A stretch of DNA of 64,000 nt from Azoarcus sp. DN11 (GCF_003628555.1 NZ_CP021731.1:4216001-4280000), one strand, 5' to 3'; positions 35,626 through 46,000 are shown, numbered from the stretch's first letter. A program made the numbers and translations. Notes: generated by a model not told the origin, from the sequence alone.

Positions 35626-35645
35626 GTGTAGGAAACTTCCTACAC
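35626..35645. promoter_or_regulatory. 20-bp palindromic operator GTGTAGGAA-N2-TTCCTACAC
   Basis: Perfect 9-bp inverted repeat with a 2-nt centre, 119 bases upstream of the first cytochrome gene. The TAGGAA/TTCCTA core resembles sites bound by NarL/FixJ-class regulators such as BvgA (heptad TTTCCTA). A kinase/regulator pair of that class is the next unit upstream on the same strand. The flanking region (35508-35808, 301 bases) otherwise has a C10 run at about 35649 and a hairpin described separately, and no gene. Confidence 0.7.
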
Positions 35646-35745
35646 AGCCCCCCCCCGCCGATGCCAGCCGTAAAAACCACCGGAATATGCCATTCAACCG
35701 CGCGAGGCGCAACAAACGGGATCGCCAGCGGCATATTCGCGCGGG

Positions 35746-35765
35746 CGCGGAGGTTCGCCTCCGCG
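35746..35765. terminator. UUCG-type hairpin downstream of the response regulator
   Basis: CGCGGAGG-TTCG-CCTCCGCG is a perfect 8-bp stem. It lies 44 nt past the stop of the minus-strand response regulator and before the cytochrome operon promoter region. No T run follows on the minus strand, so it may be a weak or factor-assisted terminator. Confidence 0.5.
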
Positions 35766-35808
35766 AACCCGGAGGGGGAGGAGAAGGGAGGTGCCGCGGC
35801 CCGCGCGC

Positions 35809-36462
35809 TTACACGTCGGTCGACTTCACGAGGTGGTGCGCGACCGCGTAGCGGATCAGCTCGGAGGTGTTCGTCATCGCCATCTTCTGCAGGATGCGCG
35901 TCTTGTGCGTGCTGATGGTCTTGACGCTGAGCGAGAGCTCGTTGGCGATGTCGGTGAGCCCCTGCCCCAGCACGAGCCGGTGGAAGATCTGGAATTCGCG
36001 GTCCGACAGCGCGGTGTGCGGCAGCTCGTTCGCGGCGGCCGGCATCAGGCCGCGCGCCATCAGTTCGGCAACGGTGGCGCTGACATACACGCCGCCGCGC
36101 GCGACGCGGCGGATCGCGTGCACGAGCAGGTCGGCGTCGCTCTCCTTGGTGAGATAGCCGGCGGCTCCGGCGTGGAGCGCGCGCACCGCATACTGCTCCT
36201 CGTGATGCATGCTCAGGATCAGGATCGGGAGCTTGGGCTTCTCGTCGTGGATCAGGCGGATGAGGTCGAGTCCGCTGCGGCCGGGCATCGAGATGTCGAG
36301 CACGACGACGTCCCAGTCCTGTTCGCGCACGAGCAGGAGCGCCTCGTTGCCGTTGGCCGCCTCGCCGCACACCGCGAGGTCGTCGGTATCGGCGAGGATC
36401 TGCTTCAGGCCGTCACGGATGATCGTATGGTCGTCGGCGAGCAATACCCTGAGTTTTTCCAT
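35809..36462 (-). CDS. NarL/FixJ-family response regulator
   Basis: 217 aa. Receiver: MEKLRVLLADDHTIIRDGLK, phosphoacceptor Asp in VVVLDISMPGRSG, Lys in GYLTKESDAD. GerE-type helix-turn-helix: LSDREFQIFHRLVLGQGLTD and LSVKTISTHKTRIL. The ATG at 36462 has GGGAAG upstream. The kinase gene ends 10 nt before it on the same strand. The next unit downstream is the Mtr-like cytochrome operon, whose promoter region carries a matching-style palindrome, so it probably controls that operon. Confidence 0.92.
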   Translation of the reverse strand: MEKLRVLLADDHTIIRDGLKQILADTDDLAVCGEAANGNEALLLVREQDWDVVVLDISMPGRSGLDLIRLIHDEKPKLPILILSMHHEEQYAVRALHAGAAGYLTKESDADLLVHAIRRVARGGVYVSATVAELMARGLMPAAANELPHTALSDREFQIFHRLVLGQGLTDIANELSLSVKTISTHKTRILQKMAMTNTSELIRYAVAHHLVKSTDV

Positions 36463-36472
36463 CTTGCTTCCC

Positions 36473-38494
36473 TCATTGCCCGGCCGGGACGGTGGCATCT
36501 ATCGCCGTGCCGTCGCCGGGCGTGGAATGGATCGCGAACGTGCCCTGCACCAGGCGGATGCGTTCGCGCATGCCGAGCAGGCCGAACCCCGCCTGGTTCG
36601 CCGCGTCGAGCACGAAGCCGATGCCGTCGTCACGCACCGTCAGGCGCCAGTCGCCGCCGTCGCGGCGGCACGAAACCCATACGGTACTCGCCCGCGCGTA
36701 CTTCGTGACATTGGTGAGCGACTCTTGCAACACGCGGAACAGCGTCGTCGCCTCGGTGCTGCCCCGCTCGGGTTCGTCGTCGTCCAGATCGAGCGCCAGC
36801 TCGATGCCGGTGCGCTTGGAGAAATCGTCCGTGAGCCACGAGATCGCTGCGCGCAGGCCGAGATCGTCGAGGATCAACGGGCGCAGCTCGTAGGTGATGC
36901 GCCGCACCGAGGCGATCGTCTGGTTGAGCTGCTCCTTGATGACGCCCACCTTGTCCTGCAGGTCGGCGCGCTCGCCCGGCAGGCGGCCGCCGAGCCAGGA
37001 GAGCTCGAGCTTGATCGCGGTGAGCCGCTGCCCGAGCTCGTCGTGCATCTCGCGCGCGATGCCGGCGCGCTCTTCCTCGCGCACCCGCTGCAGCGCCGTG
37101 GACAGCTCCTGCAGCTGGCGGTTGGTTTCGCGCAGGTGGGTTTCGATGCGCTTGCGCTCGGTGAGATCGCGCAGCACCACGGTGAGGAAGCGCTGCCCCC
37201 GCATCTCGGTGGACGAAAAAGTGGCGTCGGCGGGGAATTCGCGCCCGTTGGCGTGGCGGGCCGTCAGCTCGGCGCGGCCACGACGGACATGGGGCTCGCC
37301 GGAATTGCGCCGCCGGCCGACGATGGCGTGGTACGCGCTGCGCGAGTCTCCCGCCAGCAGCCGGTCGAAGGGTTTGCCGAGCGCGTCGCCGGACTGGACG
37401 CCGAACATGTGCTCGGCCGCGCGGTTGAACAGCACGACGGACAGGTCCTCGTCGATCGTGACGATCGCGTCCATCACCGATTCGACCATCCCCCGCAGGC
37501 GCTCTTCGCTGTCCTCCAGGGCTCTCGCCAGCAACTCGCGCCGGCGCATGCTCCACAGCACCCCGCAGGAAGCGGCCAGCAGCAGCACCGCGACGAAGCC
37601 TGCGCCGAACACGATGGGGCGCGCCGTCCCCGGCCAGGACACCAGCGCCGAATCCTGGCCGACCACGACGCCGATCAGGAACGGGTAGCGCGGGACAGGG
37701 TGATAGGCGACGAAGCGATTCTCGCCGTCGACGGTTTCGGTGACGACCGTTGTGCCCGTCGCATCGGCGGATCGCTCCGGGAAGGTCGGCACCCCCTTCA
37801 CCGGCTGGTCGACCCGGTCCGTGTCGCTCGGAAAACTCGCGACGAGATTGCCGCGCGCGTTGATCAGCTGGATCTGCTTGCCGAAGCGCAGGTCGAGCCG
37901 GCGGTAGAAGGACTCGAAATAGTTGACGACGATCGCAGCCACGACGACGCCGCGGAAGTTGCCGCTGCCGTCGACGAGCCGCGCGGCGAGGTAGAAGGTC
38001 CATTCGCCATCGAACCTGCGGCGGTAGAGCTGGCTCACGATGATGCCCTCGTCCCGGTGCGCGAGCGTCGTGAAGTAGTCGCGGTCGGCTTCGCTGAAGC
38101 CGGGCCGCGTGCCGAGCAGGGTCGAGTTCATGACGACGCCGTTGGCGTCGAGGACGAACATCGACGAGAACTGCGGGAGTCCCTCGGCGCGCGCCTTGAG
38201 CAGCGCCATGACGGGAAAGCTGTCGAGTTGCAACTGCTGGCCGATCCCGTCGGACAGCCGGTCCTGGGCGCCGCGCAGGGCCATCGTGACGCCGTCCAGC
38301 GTGCGGGCCGTCTGCTCGGAGAGGATGCGGCTCAGGGTGGAGATCTCGCTGCGCGCGTATTCGAGTTCGCGCTGGCGCATGTCGTACACCAGGAAGGCGG
38401 TGCCGCCGGCAAGCACCGACAGCATCAGGGCGGTCAGCAGCAGCACCGCGCGCACGGGCGGCTCGAACCAGAATTTGCGCAACAGGGCTGTCAT
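36473..38494 (-). CDS. Membrane sensor histidine kinase (Cache-PAS-HisKA_3), NarL-type partner
   Basis: 673 aa from the ATG at 38494; an in-frame GTG further upstream is less likely. Domains: membrane helix (AVLLLTALMLSVLAGGTAFL), ~250-residue periplasmic Cache-like sensor (SMFVLDANGVVMNS, DYFTTLAHRDEGIIVS), second helix (IVFGAGFVAVLLLAASCGVL), PAS domain (SEERLRGMVESVMDAIVTID), HisKA_3 box AGIAREMHDELGQRLTAIK and ATPase motif VRDDGIGF with GFGLLGMRERI. The His in REMHDELGQ is the phosphorylation site. Paired with the regulator just downstream. The signal is unknown; Cache domains usually bind small organic ligands. Confidence 0.92.
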   Translation of the reverse strand: MTALLRKFWFEPPVRAVLLLTALMLSVLAGGTAFLVYDMRQRELEYARSEISTLSRILSEQTARTLDGVTMALRGAQDRLSDGIGQQLQLDSFPVMALLKARAEGLPQFSSMFVLDANGVVMNSTLLGTRPGFSEADRDYFTTLAHRDEGIIVSQLYRRRFDGEWTFYLAARLVDGSGNFRGVVVAAIVVNYFESFYRRLDLRFGKQIQLINARGNLVASFPSDTDRVDQPVKGVPTFPERSADATGTTVVTETVDGENRFVAYHPVPRYPFLIGVVVGQDSALVSWPGTARPIVFGAGFVAVLLLAASCGVLWSMRRRELLARALEDSEERLRGMVESVMDAIVTIDEDLSVVLFNRAAEHMFGVQSGDALGKPFDRLLAGDSRSAYHAIVGRRRNSGEPHVRRGRAELTARHANGREFPADATFSSTEMRGQRFLTVVLRDLTERKRIETHLRETNRQLQELSTALQRVREEERAGIAREMHDELGQRLTAIKLELSWLGGRLPGERADLQDKVGVIKEQLNQTIASVRRITYELRPLILDDLGLRAAISWLTDDFSKRTGIELALDLDDDEPERGSTEATTLFRVLQESLTNVTKYARASTVWVSCRRDGGDWRLTVRDDGIGFVLDAANQAGFGLLGMRERIRLVQGTFAIHSTPGDGTAIDATVPAGQ

Positions 38495-38762
38495 TCGGCA
38501 ATTCCCGCGAGAAGATCGGCGCGGCCCGCCAGGCGCGATGGGTCCGGGTACGCCATTGCGCCGCGCAATATAGAAGGGCACGCCTTGCGCGGCAAGTTGA
38601 AAAGATCATTTCATCGTATCGTTTCCTGCGCCAAGCGGCGGCCGCAATGCGCAGTTACCGCAATGCGCGGTTACGCTCTTCGCACGTGCACTCCCCCCTG
38701 CAATCCGGGCAGCGGTGCAGGCGTCGGGTAGAATCCGCATTTTCCCGTCCCTGCGCCCGCCC

Positions 38763-39404
38763 ATGGAATTTCTCGCCCCGCTGTTCGACATCGTCCTGCA
38801 CCTCGACAAGCACCTCGAAGCGCTGGTCGCCGCCTACGGCATCTGGATCTACGCGATCCTGTTTGCAGTGATCTTCAGCGAGACCGGGTTCGTGGTGACC
38901 CCCTTCCTGCCGGGCGACTCGCTGCTCTTCATCGCCGGCGCGCTGGCGGCGCTGGGCAACATGGACCTCTCGCTGCTGATCCTCACGCTGACGGCAGCGG
39001 CGGCGATCGGCAACACCGTGAATTACTCGATCGGGCGCTATTTCGGCCCCCGGGTCTTCCATTGGGAGAACTCGCGCCTCTTCAACAAGGCGGCGCTGAT
39101 GAAGACACACCTCTTCTACGAGAAACACGGCGGCAAGACGCTGGTGATCTCGCGCTTCCTGCCGCTGTTCCGCACCTTCGCCCCCTTCGTCGCGGGCATC
39201 GGCAGCATGGGTTACGCGCGCTTCACGCTCTTCAACGTCGTCGGGGCGCTCGCCTGGGTGGTATCGCTGACGCTCGCCGGCTACTGGTTCGGCAACATGC
39301 CGTGGATCAAGCAGAACCTCACGCTGGTGATCGTCGGCATCATCGTGCTGTCGCTGCTGCCGGTCGTGATCGGCGCACTGAAGGCGCGCTCGACCGCGTC
39401 CTGA
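38763..39404 (+). CDS. DedA-family inner-membrane protein
   Basis: 213 aa with four to five membrane helices. DedA/SNARE-associated signatures are FSETGFVVTPFLPGDSLLF near residue 40 and FEKHGGKT-type YEKHGGKTLVISRFLPLFRT followed by FAPFVAGIGSM. Members are undecaprenyl-phosphate or other lipid flippases and support envelope homeostasis. Start MEFLAPLFD at 38763 is chosen as the family start. It is divergent from the kinase upstream and probably monocistronic. Confidence 0.9.
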   Translation: MEFLAPLFDIVLHLDKHLEALVAAYGIWIYAILFAVIFSETGFVVTPFLPGDSLLFIAGALAALGNMDLSLLILTLTAAAAIGNTVNYSIGRYFGPRVFHWENSRLFNKAALMKTHLFYEKHGGKTLVISRFLPLFRTFAPFVAGIGSMGYARFTLFNVVGALAWVVSLTLAGYWFGNMPWIKQNLTLVIVGIIVLSLLPVVIGALKARSTAS

Positions 39405-39527
39405 ACGTTGCGCCACCGCGTCATGGGCACTAGGATGAAATGCCGATGGCGCGAAACCGCGTCTCCGGCACGGCCAGCACAAGAACCGACGGAAAGCATC
39501 GGGGAATAGAACGCCGAGGAGAGCGGC

Positions 39528-41417
39528 ATGAGCTATGCCGAACGCGCCCTGCGCACCCTGAGCGCAGGCAACCGCACGCTGCTGCGGGCACAGGACGAAC
39601 AGACGCTGCTGCAGGAGATGTGCCGGGTCATCGTCGAACTCGGCGGTTACCGCATGGCATGGGTGGGCTACGCGCAGAACGACGAGGCGCGGACCATCCG
39701 GCCAATGGCTCACCTCGGTTTCGACGAGGGCTTTCTCGAACTCGGCCGCTTCACCTGGGCAGAAGGGGAATCCGAGGGGTCGCGCGGCCCCACGGCGCAG
39801 GCGATCCGCGGCGGCAAGCCGGTCGTGGTCCAGGACACGACCAAGCTCCTGGGAACCCAGCTCCCCGTCCCGCTCGCCGAGACGCTCAGGCGCGGCTATG
39901 CCTCGATCGCGGCCTTCCCGCTGATCATCGAGCGCGAGGCGATCGGCAACCTGACGATCTTCGCCGCCGAAGCGGACGCATTCGACGAGTGTGAATGCAG
40001 TCTGCTCGCCGAGATGGCGGACGACCTCGCCTTTGGCATCGCCACGCTGCGCATGCGCGAACAGCGTCGCGAGGCGGAGGAGACGATCCGCCACATGGCC
40101 TATTTCGACGCCCTGACCGACCTGCCCAACCGCGGCTCGCTGAACGCGCGGCTCGCCGAAGAGATCGCCCAGGCGCAGCAGGAAAACCAGTCCATGGCGG
40201 TGCTGCTGATGAAGGTGGGGCGCTTCCAGGAGATCAGCGACACGCTCGGCTACCTGGAGGGCGACCACCTGATCGTCGAGATGGCCAAACGCCTGCTGCA
40301 CATCGCCGGCCCGAACAAGGCGGTCGCGCGCGTCGGAGAGGACGAATTCGCCATCATCATGCCGCGCGCGAGCGCCGAAGCCGCGACGCGCGTCGCGCAC
40401 AACGCGATGCGCGAGGCGCGCGATCCGGTCAACTTCGCCGGCCTGGCGATGGACCCGCATGCCTACATCGGCATCTCGCTGTTTCCGGGGCACGGCAACA
40501 CGCCGGAAACCCTGCTGCGGCGCGCCAAGATCGCGGCCGTGCAGGCGCGCAGGACAGCGTGCAAATACACGCTGTACAAGGGCACCGAGGACCGCGAGAG
40601 CACCCAACGGCTGGCGCTGATGAGCGAGCTGCGCAGCGCGATCGACCAGAACGAGCTGCTGCTCTACTGCCAGCCCAAGGTGGCGATCCGCAGCGGCGAG
40701 ATCTGCGGTGCCGAGGCGCTGGTGCGCTGGCAGCATCCGCAGCACGGCATGATCGCGACGGGCGAATTCATCGCGCTCGCCGAGCGGGCGGGCCTCATCA
40801 TGCCGCTCACACGCTGGGTGCTGGAAGCCGCCTTCCGCCAGTCCTATGCATGGTTTGAGCGCGGCATCCGGCGGCCGCTGTCGGTGAACCTGTCGGCGCA
40901 GGACCTGCGTGATCCGCGCCTCATCGACCGCATCAGCGGGCTGTTCGCGACCTGGGCGCTGCCGCCGGAGCTGATGCAGTTCGAGCTCACGGAGAGCGCG
41001 CTGATGGAGGACCCGGCCGGCGCGCTGGAGACGCTCGGCCAGCTCAAGGATCTCGGCGTCGAGCTCTACATCGACGACTTCGGCATCGGTTACTCCAGCC
41101 TGAGCTACCTGCAGAAGCTGCCGGTCGACTCCCTGAAGATCGACCACTCCTTCGTCGCCAGCATGCTGACGAATGCCGGCTCGGAGGTCATCGTGCATTC
41201 GACCGTCGAACTGGGGCACAACCTGGGGCTGGGCGTGGTCGCCGAAGGCGTGGAGAGCGAGGCGCTGTGGGATCACCTGCAGGAGCTCGGCTGCGACACC
41301 GCGCAGGGGCACTTCGTCGGCCGTCCGATCCCGACCGCGCAGTTCGACGAATGGGAAGCGCAATCGCCGTGGAGCCATCCGGCACCCGACGGCGCCAGCG
41401 CCGGCGTCCTGCACTGA
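39528..41417 (+). CDS. GAF-GGDEF-EAL protein, probable c-di-GMP phosphodiesterase
   Basis: 629 aa cytoplasmic protein. An N-terminal GAF sensor (CRVIVELGGYRMAWVGYAQN, FPLIIEREAIGNLTIFA) is followed by a GGDEF domain whose active site reads VGEDEF near residue 270 instead of GGDEF, so cyclase activity is doubtful. The EAL domain is intact: AEALVRWQHP near 395, NLSAQDLRD, ELTESALMED, IDDFGIGYSSLSYLQKLPVD, and AEGVESE. It thus looks like a c-di-GMP-degrading enzyme with a GGDEF that may bind GTP or c-di-GMP. Convergent with gdhA, a hairpin separating them. Confidence 0.9.
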   Translation: MSYAERALRTLSAGNRTLLRAQDEQTLLQEMCRVIVELGGYRMAWVGYAQNDEARTIRPMAHLGFDEGFLELGRFTWAEGESEGSRGPTAQAIRGGKPVVVQDTTKLLGTQLPVPLAETLRRGYASIAAFPLIIEREAIGNLTIFAAEADAFDECECSLLAEMADDLAFGIATLRMREQRREAEETIRHMAYFDALTDLPNRGSLNARLAEEIAQAQQENQSMAVLLMKVGRFQEISDTLGYLEGDHLIVEMAKRLLHIAGPNKAVARVGEDEFAIIMPRASAEAATRVAHNAMREARDPVNFAGLAMDPHAYIGISLFPGHGNTPETLLRRAKIAAVQARRTACKYTLYKGTEDRESTQRLALMSELRSAIDQNELLLYCQPKVAIRSGEICGAEALVRWQHPQHGMIATGEFIALAERAGLIMPLTRWVLEAAFRQSYAWFERGIRRPLSVNLSAQDLRDPRLIDRISGLFATWALPPELMQFELTESALMEDPAGALETLGQLKDLGVELYIDDFGIGYSSLSYLQKLPVDSLKIDHSFVASMLTNAGSEVIVHSTVELGHNLGLGVVAEGVESEALWDHLQELGCDTAQGHFVGRPIPTAQFDEWEAQSPWSHPAPDGASAGVLH

Positions 41418-41429
41418 AACCCGTGGACA

Positions 41430-41461
41430 CCGGGCCGGGGCGCGAAACGTCCCCGGCCCGG
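41430..41461. terminator. Bidirectional hairpin between convergent genes
   Basis: An 11-bp perfect GC stem, CCGGGCCGGGG pairing with CCCCGGCCCGG around a 10-nt loop, lies in the 52-base spacer between the EAL gene and gdhA. There is no T run, so termination would rest on stem strength or Rho. Confidence 0.6.
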
Positions 41462-41469
41462 CAGGTGCG

Positions 41470-42813
41470 TCAGATCACGCCCTGCGCCAGCATCGCGTCG
41501 GCGACCTTGACGAAACCGGCGACGTTCGCCCCATCCACGTAGCTGATCGTGCCGTCCGGGCGGCGGCCGTGCTCCACGCAGGCGTCATGGATGCTGTGCA
41601 TGATGCCGTACAGGCGCGCATCGACCTCCTCGCGCGGCCACGACAGGCGCATCGCGTTCTGGCTCATCTCGAGGCCCGAGGTCGCGACGCCGCCGGCGTT
41701 GCTGGCCTTGCCCGGCGCATACAGCACGCCCGCCTGTTCGAACACGCGCACCGCATCGGCAGTCGAGGGCATGTTCGCGCCTTCGGCGACGCACTTGACG
41801 CCCGCGGCGACGAGCTTCTGCGCATCGGCGCCGTCGAGCTCGTTCTGCGTCGCGCAGGGCAGCGCCACGTCCACCGGCACGTGCCACGGCGACACGCCCG
41901 CCTGGAAGTTCGCCTTCACGCGCTGCGCGTAGTCGCTGACGCGGCCGTAGAGGTGGTTCTTCACTTCCATCAGCTCGGCGAGCTTCTCGGCGGTGAACCC
42001 GTCCTCGTCGATCACCGTGCCGCTCGAGTCGGACACCGTGACGACCTTCGCGCCGAGCGCCATCGCCTTCTCGACCGCGTACTGCGCGACGTTGCCCGAG
42101 CCGGACACGCTCACGCGCAGGCCGTCGAAGGACAGGCCTTTCTGCTTGAGCATCTCCTCGGCGAAATACACCGTGCCGTAGCCGGTCGCCTCGGGGCGAA
42201 TCAGCGAACCGCCGAAGGCGAGACCCTTGCCGGTGAACACGCAGTCGGCGCGGTTCGACAGCTTCTTCATCATGCCGGCCATGAAGCCGACTTCGCGGCC
42301 GCCCACGCCGATGTCCCCCGCGGGGACGTCGGTGTCGGAGCCGACGTGGCGGAACAGTTCGCTCACGAAAGCCTGGCAGAAGCGCATGACTTCGGCGGGG
42401 CTCTTGCCCTTCGGGTCGAAGTCGGAGCCGCCCTTGCCGCCGCCCATCGGCAGTGTGGTGAGCGCGTTCTTGAAGGTCTGCTCGAAGGCGAGGAACTTGA
42501 GGATGGAGAGGTTCACCGACGGGTGGAAGCGGATGCCGCCCTTGTAGGGGCCGATCGCCGAGCTGTGCTGGATGCGGTAGCCGCGGTTGACCTGCACGTC
42601 GCCGTGGTCATCGACCCAGGAGACGCGGAACATGATCACCCGCTCGGGCTCGACGAGGCGATCGAGCAGACCCTGTTCCGCGTATCGCGGGTGGCTCGCG
42701 ATGTAGGGCCACAGGCTTTCGATCACCTCGGTGACGGCCTGCAGGAATTCGGGCTGCCCCGGGTTGCGCGCCGCGACGTGTTCCAGAAAATTCTCGAGCG
42801 ACTGGTATTTCAT
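41470..42813 (-). CDS. gdhA: NADP-type glutamate dehydrogenase
   Basis: 447 aa, hexameric class. Catalyses reductive amination of 2-oxoglutarate. Signatures: RVSWVDDHGDVQVNRGYRIQ, GGIRFHPSVNLSILKFLAFE, and the catalytic lysine region LPMGGGKGGSDFDPKGKS. The nucleotide domain has VSVSGSGNVAQYAVEKAMAL and ends near QGVI. The start at 42813 (MKYQSLENFLEHVAARNPGQ) is normal for the family. The preceding 200 bases are AT-richer and presumably hold its promoter. Confidence 0.97.
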   Translation of the reverse strand: MKYQSLENFLEHVAARNPGQPEFLQAVTEVIESLWPYIASHPRYAEQGLLDRLVEPERVIMFRVSWVDDHGDVQVNRGYRIQHSSAIGPYKGGIRFHPSVNLSILKFLAFEQTFKNALTTLPMGGGKGGSDFDPKGKSPAEVMRFCQAFVSELFRHVGSDTDVPAGDIGVGGREVGFMAGMMKKLSNRADCVFTGKGLAFGGSLIRPEATGYGTVYFAEEMLKQKGLSFDGLRVSVSGSGNVAQYAVEKAMALGAKVVTVSDSSGTVIDEDGFTAEKLAELMEVKNHLYGRVSDYAQRVKANFQAGVSPWHVPVDVALPCATQNELDGADAQKLVAAGVKCVAEGANMPSTADAVRVFEQAGVLYAPGKASNAGGVATSGLEMSQNAMRLSWPREEVDARLYGIMHSIHDACVEHGRRPDGTISYVDGANVAGFVKVADAMLAQGVI

Positions 42814-42970
42814 CAAACTCCCCAAAATGGTGCGGCGAAATACGCCAACAATGATTCGCCCGCCTTTATGCACCAAATTCAGGCATTCGATCAACGATTT
42901 TCTTAAACTTCCTTAACGTTTGCCCAGTTCTGGTGCATTTACTCCCCCTCGACAGGTGTAACAGGCAAAG

Positions 42971-42995
42971 AAAACGGCGCCGAAGCGCCGTTTTT
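42971..42995 (-). terminator. Intrinsic terminator downstream of icmF
   Basis: CGGCGC-TTCG-GCGCCG on the minus strand, extended by AAAA/TTTT pairs, followed by TTTTCTTTG. It lies 26 nt past the icmF stop. The palindrome also has a T run on the plus strand, but no plus-strand gene reads into it. Confidence 0.85.
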
Positions 42996-43020
42996 CGATC
43001 GATTTGCGGACGAAAACCGC

Positions 43021-46000
43021 TTACATGCTGCGCCGGTACTGCCCGCCCACCTCGTACAGCGCGCTGGTGATCTGGCCGAGCGAGCAGTAGCGCACCGCGT
43101 CGACCAGCACCTCGAACACGTTGCCGTTCTCGATCACGGTCTGGCGCAGCTTCGCCTGCCACTTCGACGCTTCATTCTTGTTACGGGCGTGGAAGTCGGC
43201 GAGGCGCGTGAGCTGGCCCTGCTTCTCTTCCTCGGTCGAGCGGGCAAGCTCGATTTCCTGCTGCGCCTGGCCCTTGGGGTTGAGGAAGGTGTTCACGCCG
43301 ATGATCGGGTAGGAGCCGTCGTGCTTCTTGTGCTCGTAGTAGAGCGACTCCTCCTGGATCTTGCCGCGCTGGTAGCCGGTTTCCATCGCGCCAAGCACGC
43401 CGCCGCGCGACGCGATCGCCTCGAACTCCTTCAGCACCGCTTCCTCGACGAGGTCGGTCAGTTCGTCGATGATGAAGGCGCCCTGGTTGGGGTTCTCGTT
43501 CTTCGCCAGGCCCCATTCGCGGTTGATGATCAGCTGGATCGCCATCGCGCGGCGCACGCTTTCTTCCGTCGGCGTCGTGATCGCCTCGTCGTAGGCGTTG
43601 GTGTGCAGCGAGTTGCAGTTGTCGTAGATCGCGATCAGCGCCTGCAGCGTCGTGCGGATGTCGTTGAAGTCCATCTCCTGCGCATGCAGCGAGCGGCCCG
43701 AGGTCTGCACGTGATATTTCAACTTTTGTGAACGCTCGTTCGCGCCGTACTTGTTCTTCATCGCCACCGCCCAGATGCGGCGGGCGACGCGGCCGATCAC
43801 CGAGTACTCCGGGTCCATGCCGTTGGAGAAGAAGAAGGACAGGTTGGGCGCGAAGTCGTCGATGTGCATGCCGCGCGCCAGATACGACTCGACGTAGGTG
43901 AAGCCGTTCGACAGCGTGAAGGCGAGCTGCGAGATCGGGTTCGCGCCGGCTTCGGCGATGTGGTAGCCGGAGATCGACACCGAGTAGAAGTTCTGCACCT
44001 TGTGATGGACGAAGTATTCCTGGATGTCGCCCATCATCTTCAGCGCGAACTCGGTCGAGAAGATGCAGGTGTTCTGGCCCTGGTCTTCCTTCAGGATGTC
44101 GGCCTGCACGGTGCCGCGCACCGAGGACAGCGTCCATTCCTTGATCTTCTGGAACTCGGTCTCGGTCGGCTCGCGGCCGTTGTCGGCGCGGAATTTCGCG
44201 ACCTGCTGGTCCATCGCGGTGTTGAAGAAGCACGCGAGGATGATCGGCGCCGGGCCGTTGATCGTCATCGACACCGAGGTCGAGGGCGCGCACAGGTCGA
44301 AGCCGTCGTACAGCACCTTCATGTCGTCGAGGGTCGCGATCGACACGCCCGAGTTGCCGATCTTGCCGTAGATGTCGGGCCTGAGGTCGGGGTCGCAGCC
44401 ATACAGCGTCACCGAGTCGAAGGCGGTCGACAGGCGGTGCGCGGGCATGCCTTCCGAGACCTTCTTGAAGCGGCGGTTGGTGCGGAAGGCGTCGCCTTCG
44501 CCCGCGAACATGCGGGTCGGGTCCTCGCCTTCGCGCTTGAACGCGAACACGCCGGCAGTGTAGGGGAAGGAGCCGGGGACGTTTTCCTTCATCAGGAACT
44601 TGAGGGTCTCGCCCTCGTCGTCGAAGTTCGGCAGCGACACCTTGCGGATCCGGGTGCCGGACAGCGAATCGGAGGTCAGCTTGGTGCGGATCTCCTTGTC
44701 GCGGATCTTCACGACGTATTCGTCGGCAGCGTAGAGCTCCTTGGTCTTCGGCCACATGTCGAGAAGCTTCTTCGCGGTGGGCGTGAGCTCGCCGTCCTTC
44801 CAGTCGATCAGCTCGGCAAACGAACCCGCGTCCTTGCCGCACTGCTCGAACAGCGCCTTCGCGATCTTCAGCGACTGACGCTCGCGCGCGACGCGGGCTT
44901 GCTGCTGGATGTGCGTGTGGTAGTCGCGCACGGTGTCGGCGATCTCGGCGAGATAGCGCACGCGCTCGGCCGGCACGATCGCGCGGCCGCGGCTCGACGC
45001 CTTGGTCGCGACCTTGGGCAGGCTGCCGGGCTTGGCCTTGAGGCCCTTCTCGACCAGGCGCGGGAAGATCGCCTGGTACAGCGCGGTGATGCCGTCGTCG
45101 TTGAAGCGGGCGGCCATCGTGCCGAACACCGGCATGTCGTCGGTGGGCGTGGAGAAGAGCTCGCGGTTGCGCTGGTACTGCTTGCGCACATCGCGTAGCG
45201 CGTCCTCGGCGCCCTTGCGGTCGAACTTGTTGATCGCGACGAAGTCGGCGAAGTCGAGCATGTCGATCTTCTCCAGCTGGCTCGCCGCGCCGAACTCGGG
45301 GGTCATCACGTAGAGCGACAGGTCGACGAAGGGCACGATCGCGGCGTTGCCCTGGCCGATGCCGGAGGTCTCGACGATGACGAGGTCGAAGCCGGCGAGC
45401 TTGGCGGCGGCGATGACTTCGGGCAGCGCGGCGGAGATCTCGGAGCCGGTGTCGCGCGTCGCGAGCGAGCGCATGAAGATGTTCTCGTGCTCGATCGCGT
45501 TCATGCGGATGCGGTCGCCCAGCAGCGCGCCGCCGGTGCGCTTCCTCGACGGGTCGATGGAGACGATGCCGATGCGCAGCTTGTCGTTGTGGTCGAGGCG
45601 GAAGCGGCGCACCAGCTCGTCGGTGAGCGAGCTCTTGCCCGCGCCGCCCGTGCCGGTGATGCCCAGCGTCGGGGTCTTGATCTTGGCGGCAGCTTCGACG
45701 AGCGCCTTCCTGACGTCGTCGCCGTAGGCGCCGTTTTCCAGCGCGGTGATGATGCGCGACAGGTTGCGCAGCTGCGCCTTGCGCTCGCCGCCGGTGAGCT
45801 GCCGGAAGACTTCGTCGGCAGACTTCGGCGCCGCGCTGGTCAGATCCTGGTCCGACTTCGCGACGAGGTCGTTGATCATGCCCTGCAGGCCCATAATCGC
45901 GCCGTCTTCGGGCGAGTAGATGCGCGTGACGCCGTAGTCGTGCAGTTCCTTGATCTCGGACGGGACGATCACGCCGCCGCCGCCGCCGAAAACCTTGATG

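Noticed and set aside
35649..35658. Run of ten C bases upstream of the cytochrome operon as a phase-variable tract
   Set aside because: It lies upstream of the palindrome relative to the operon and in no gene; nothing shows length variation.
38655..41414. A 919-codon open frame on the minus strand, opposite the DedA and GGDEF/EAL genes
   Set aside because: Composition is the Arg/His/Gln/Asp-rich pattern typical of antisense frames in high-GC genes, with no recognisable domain, while the plus-strand frames encode clear families.
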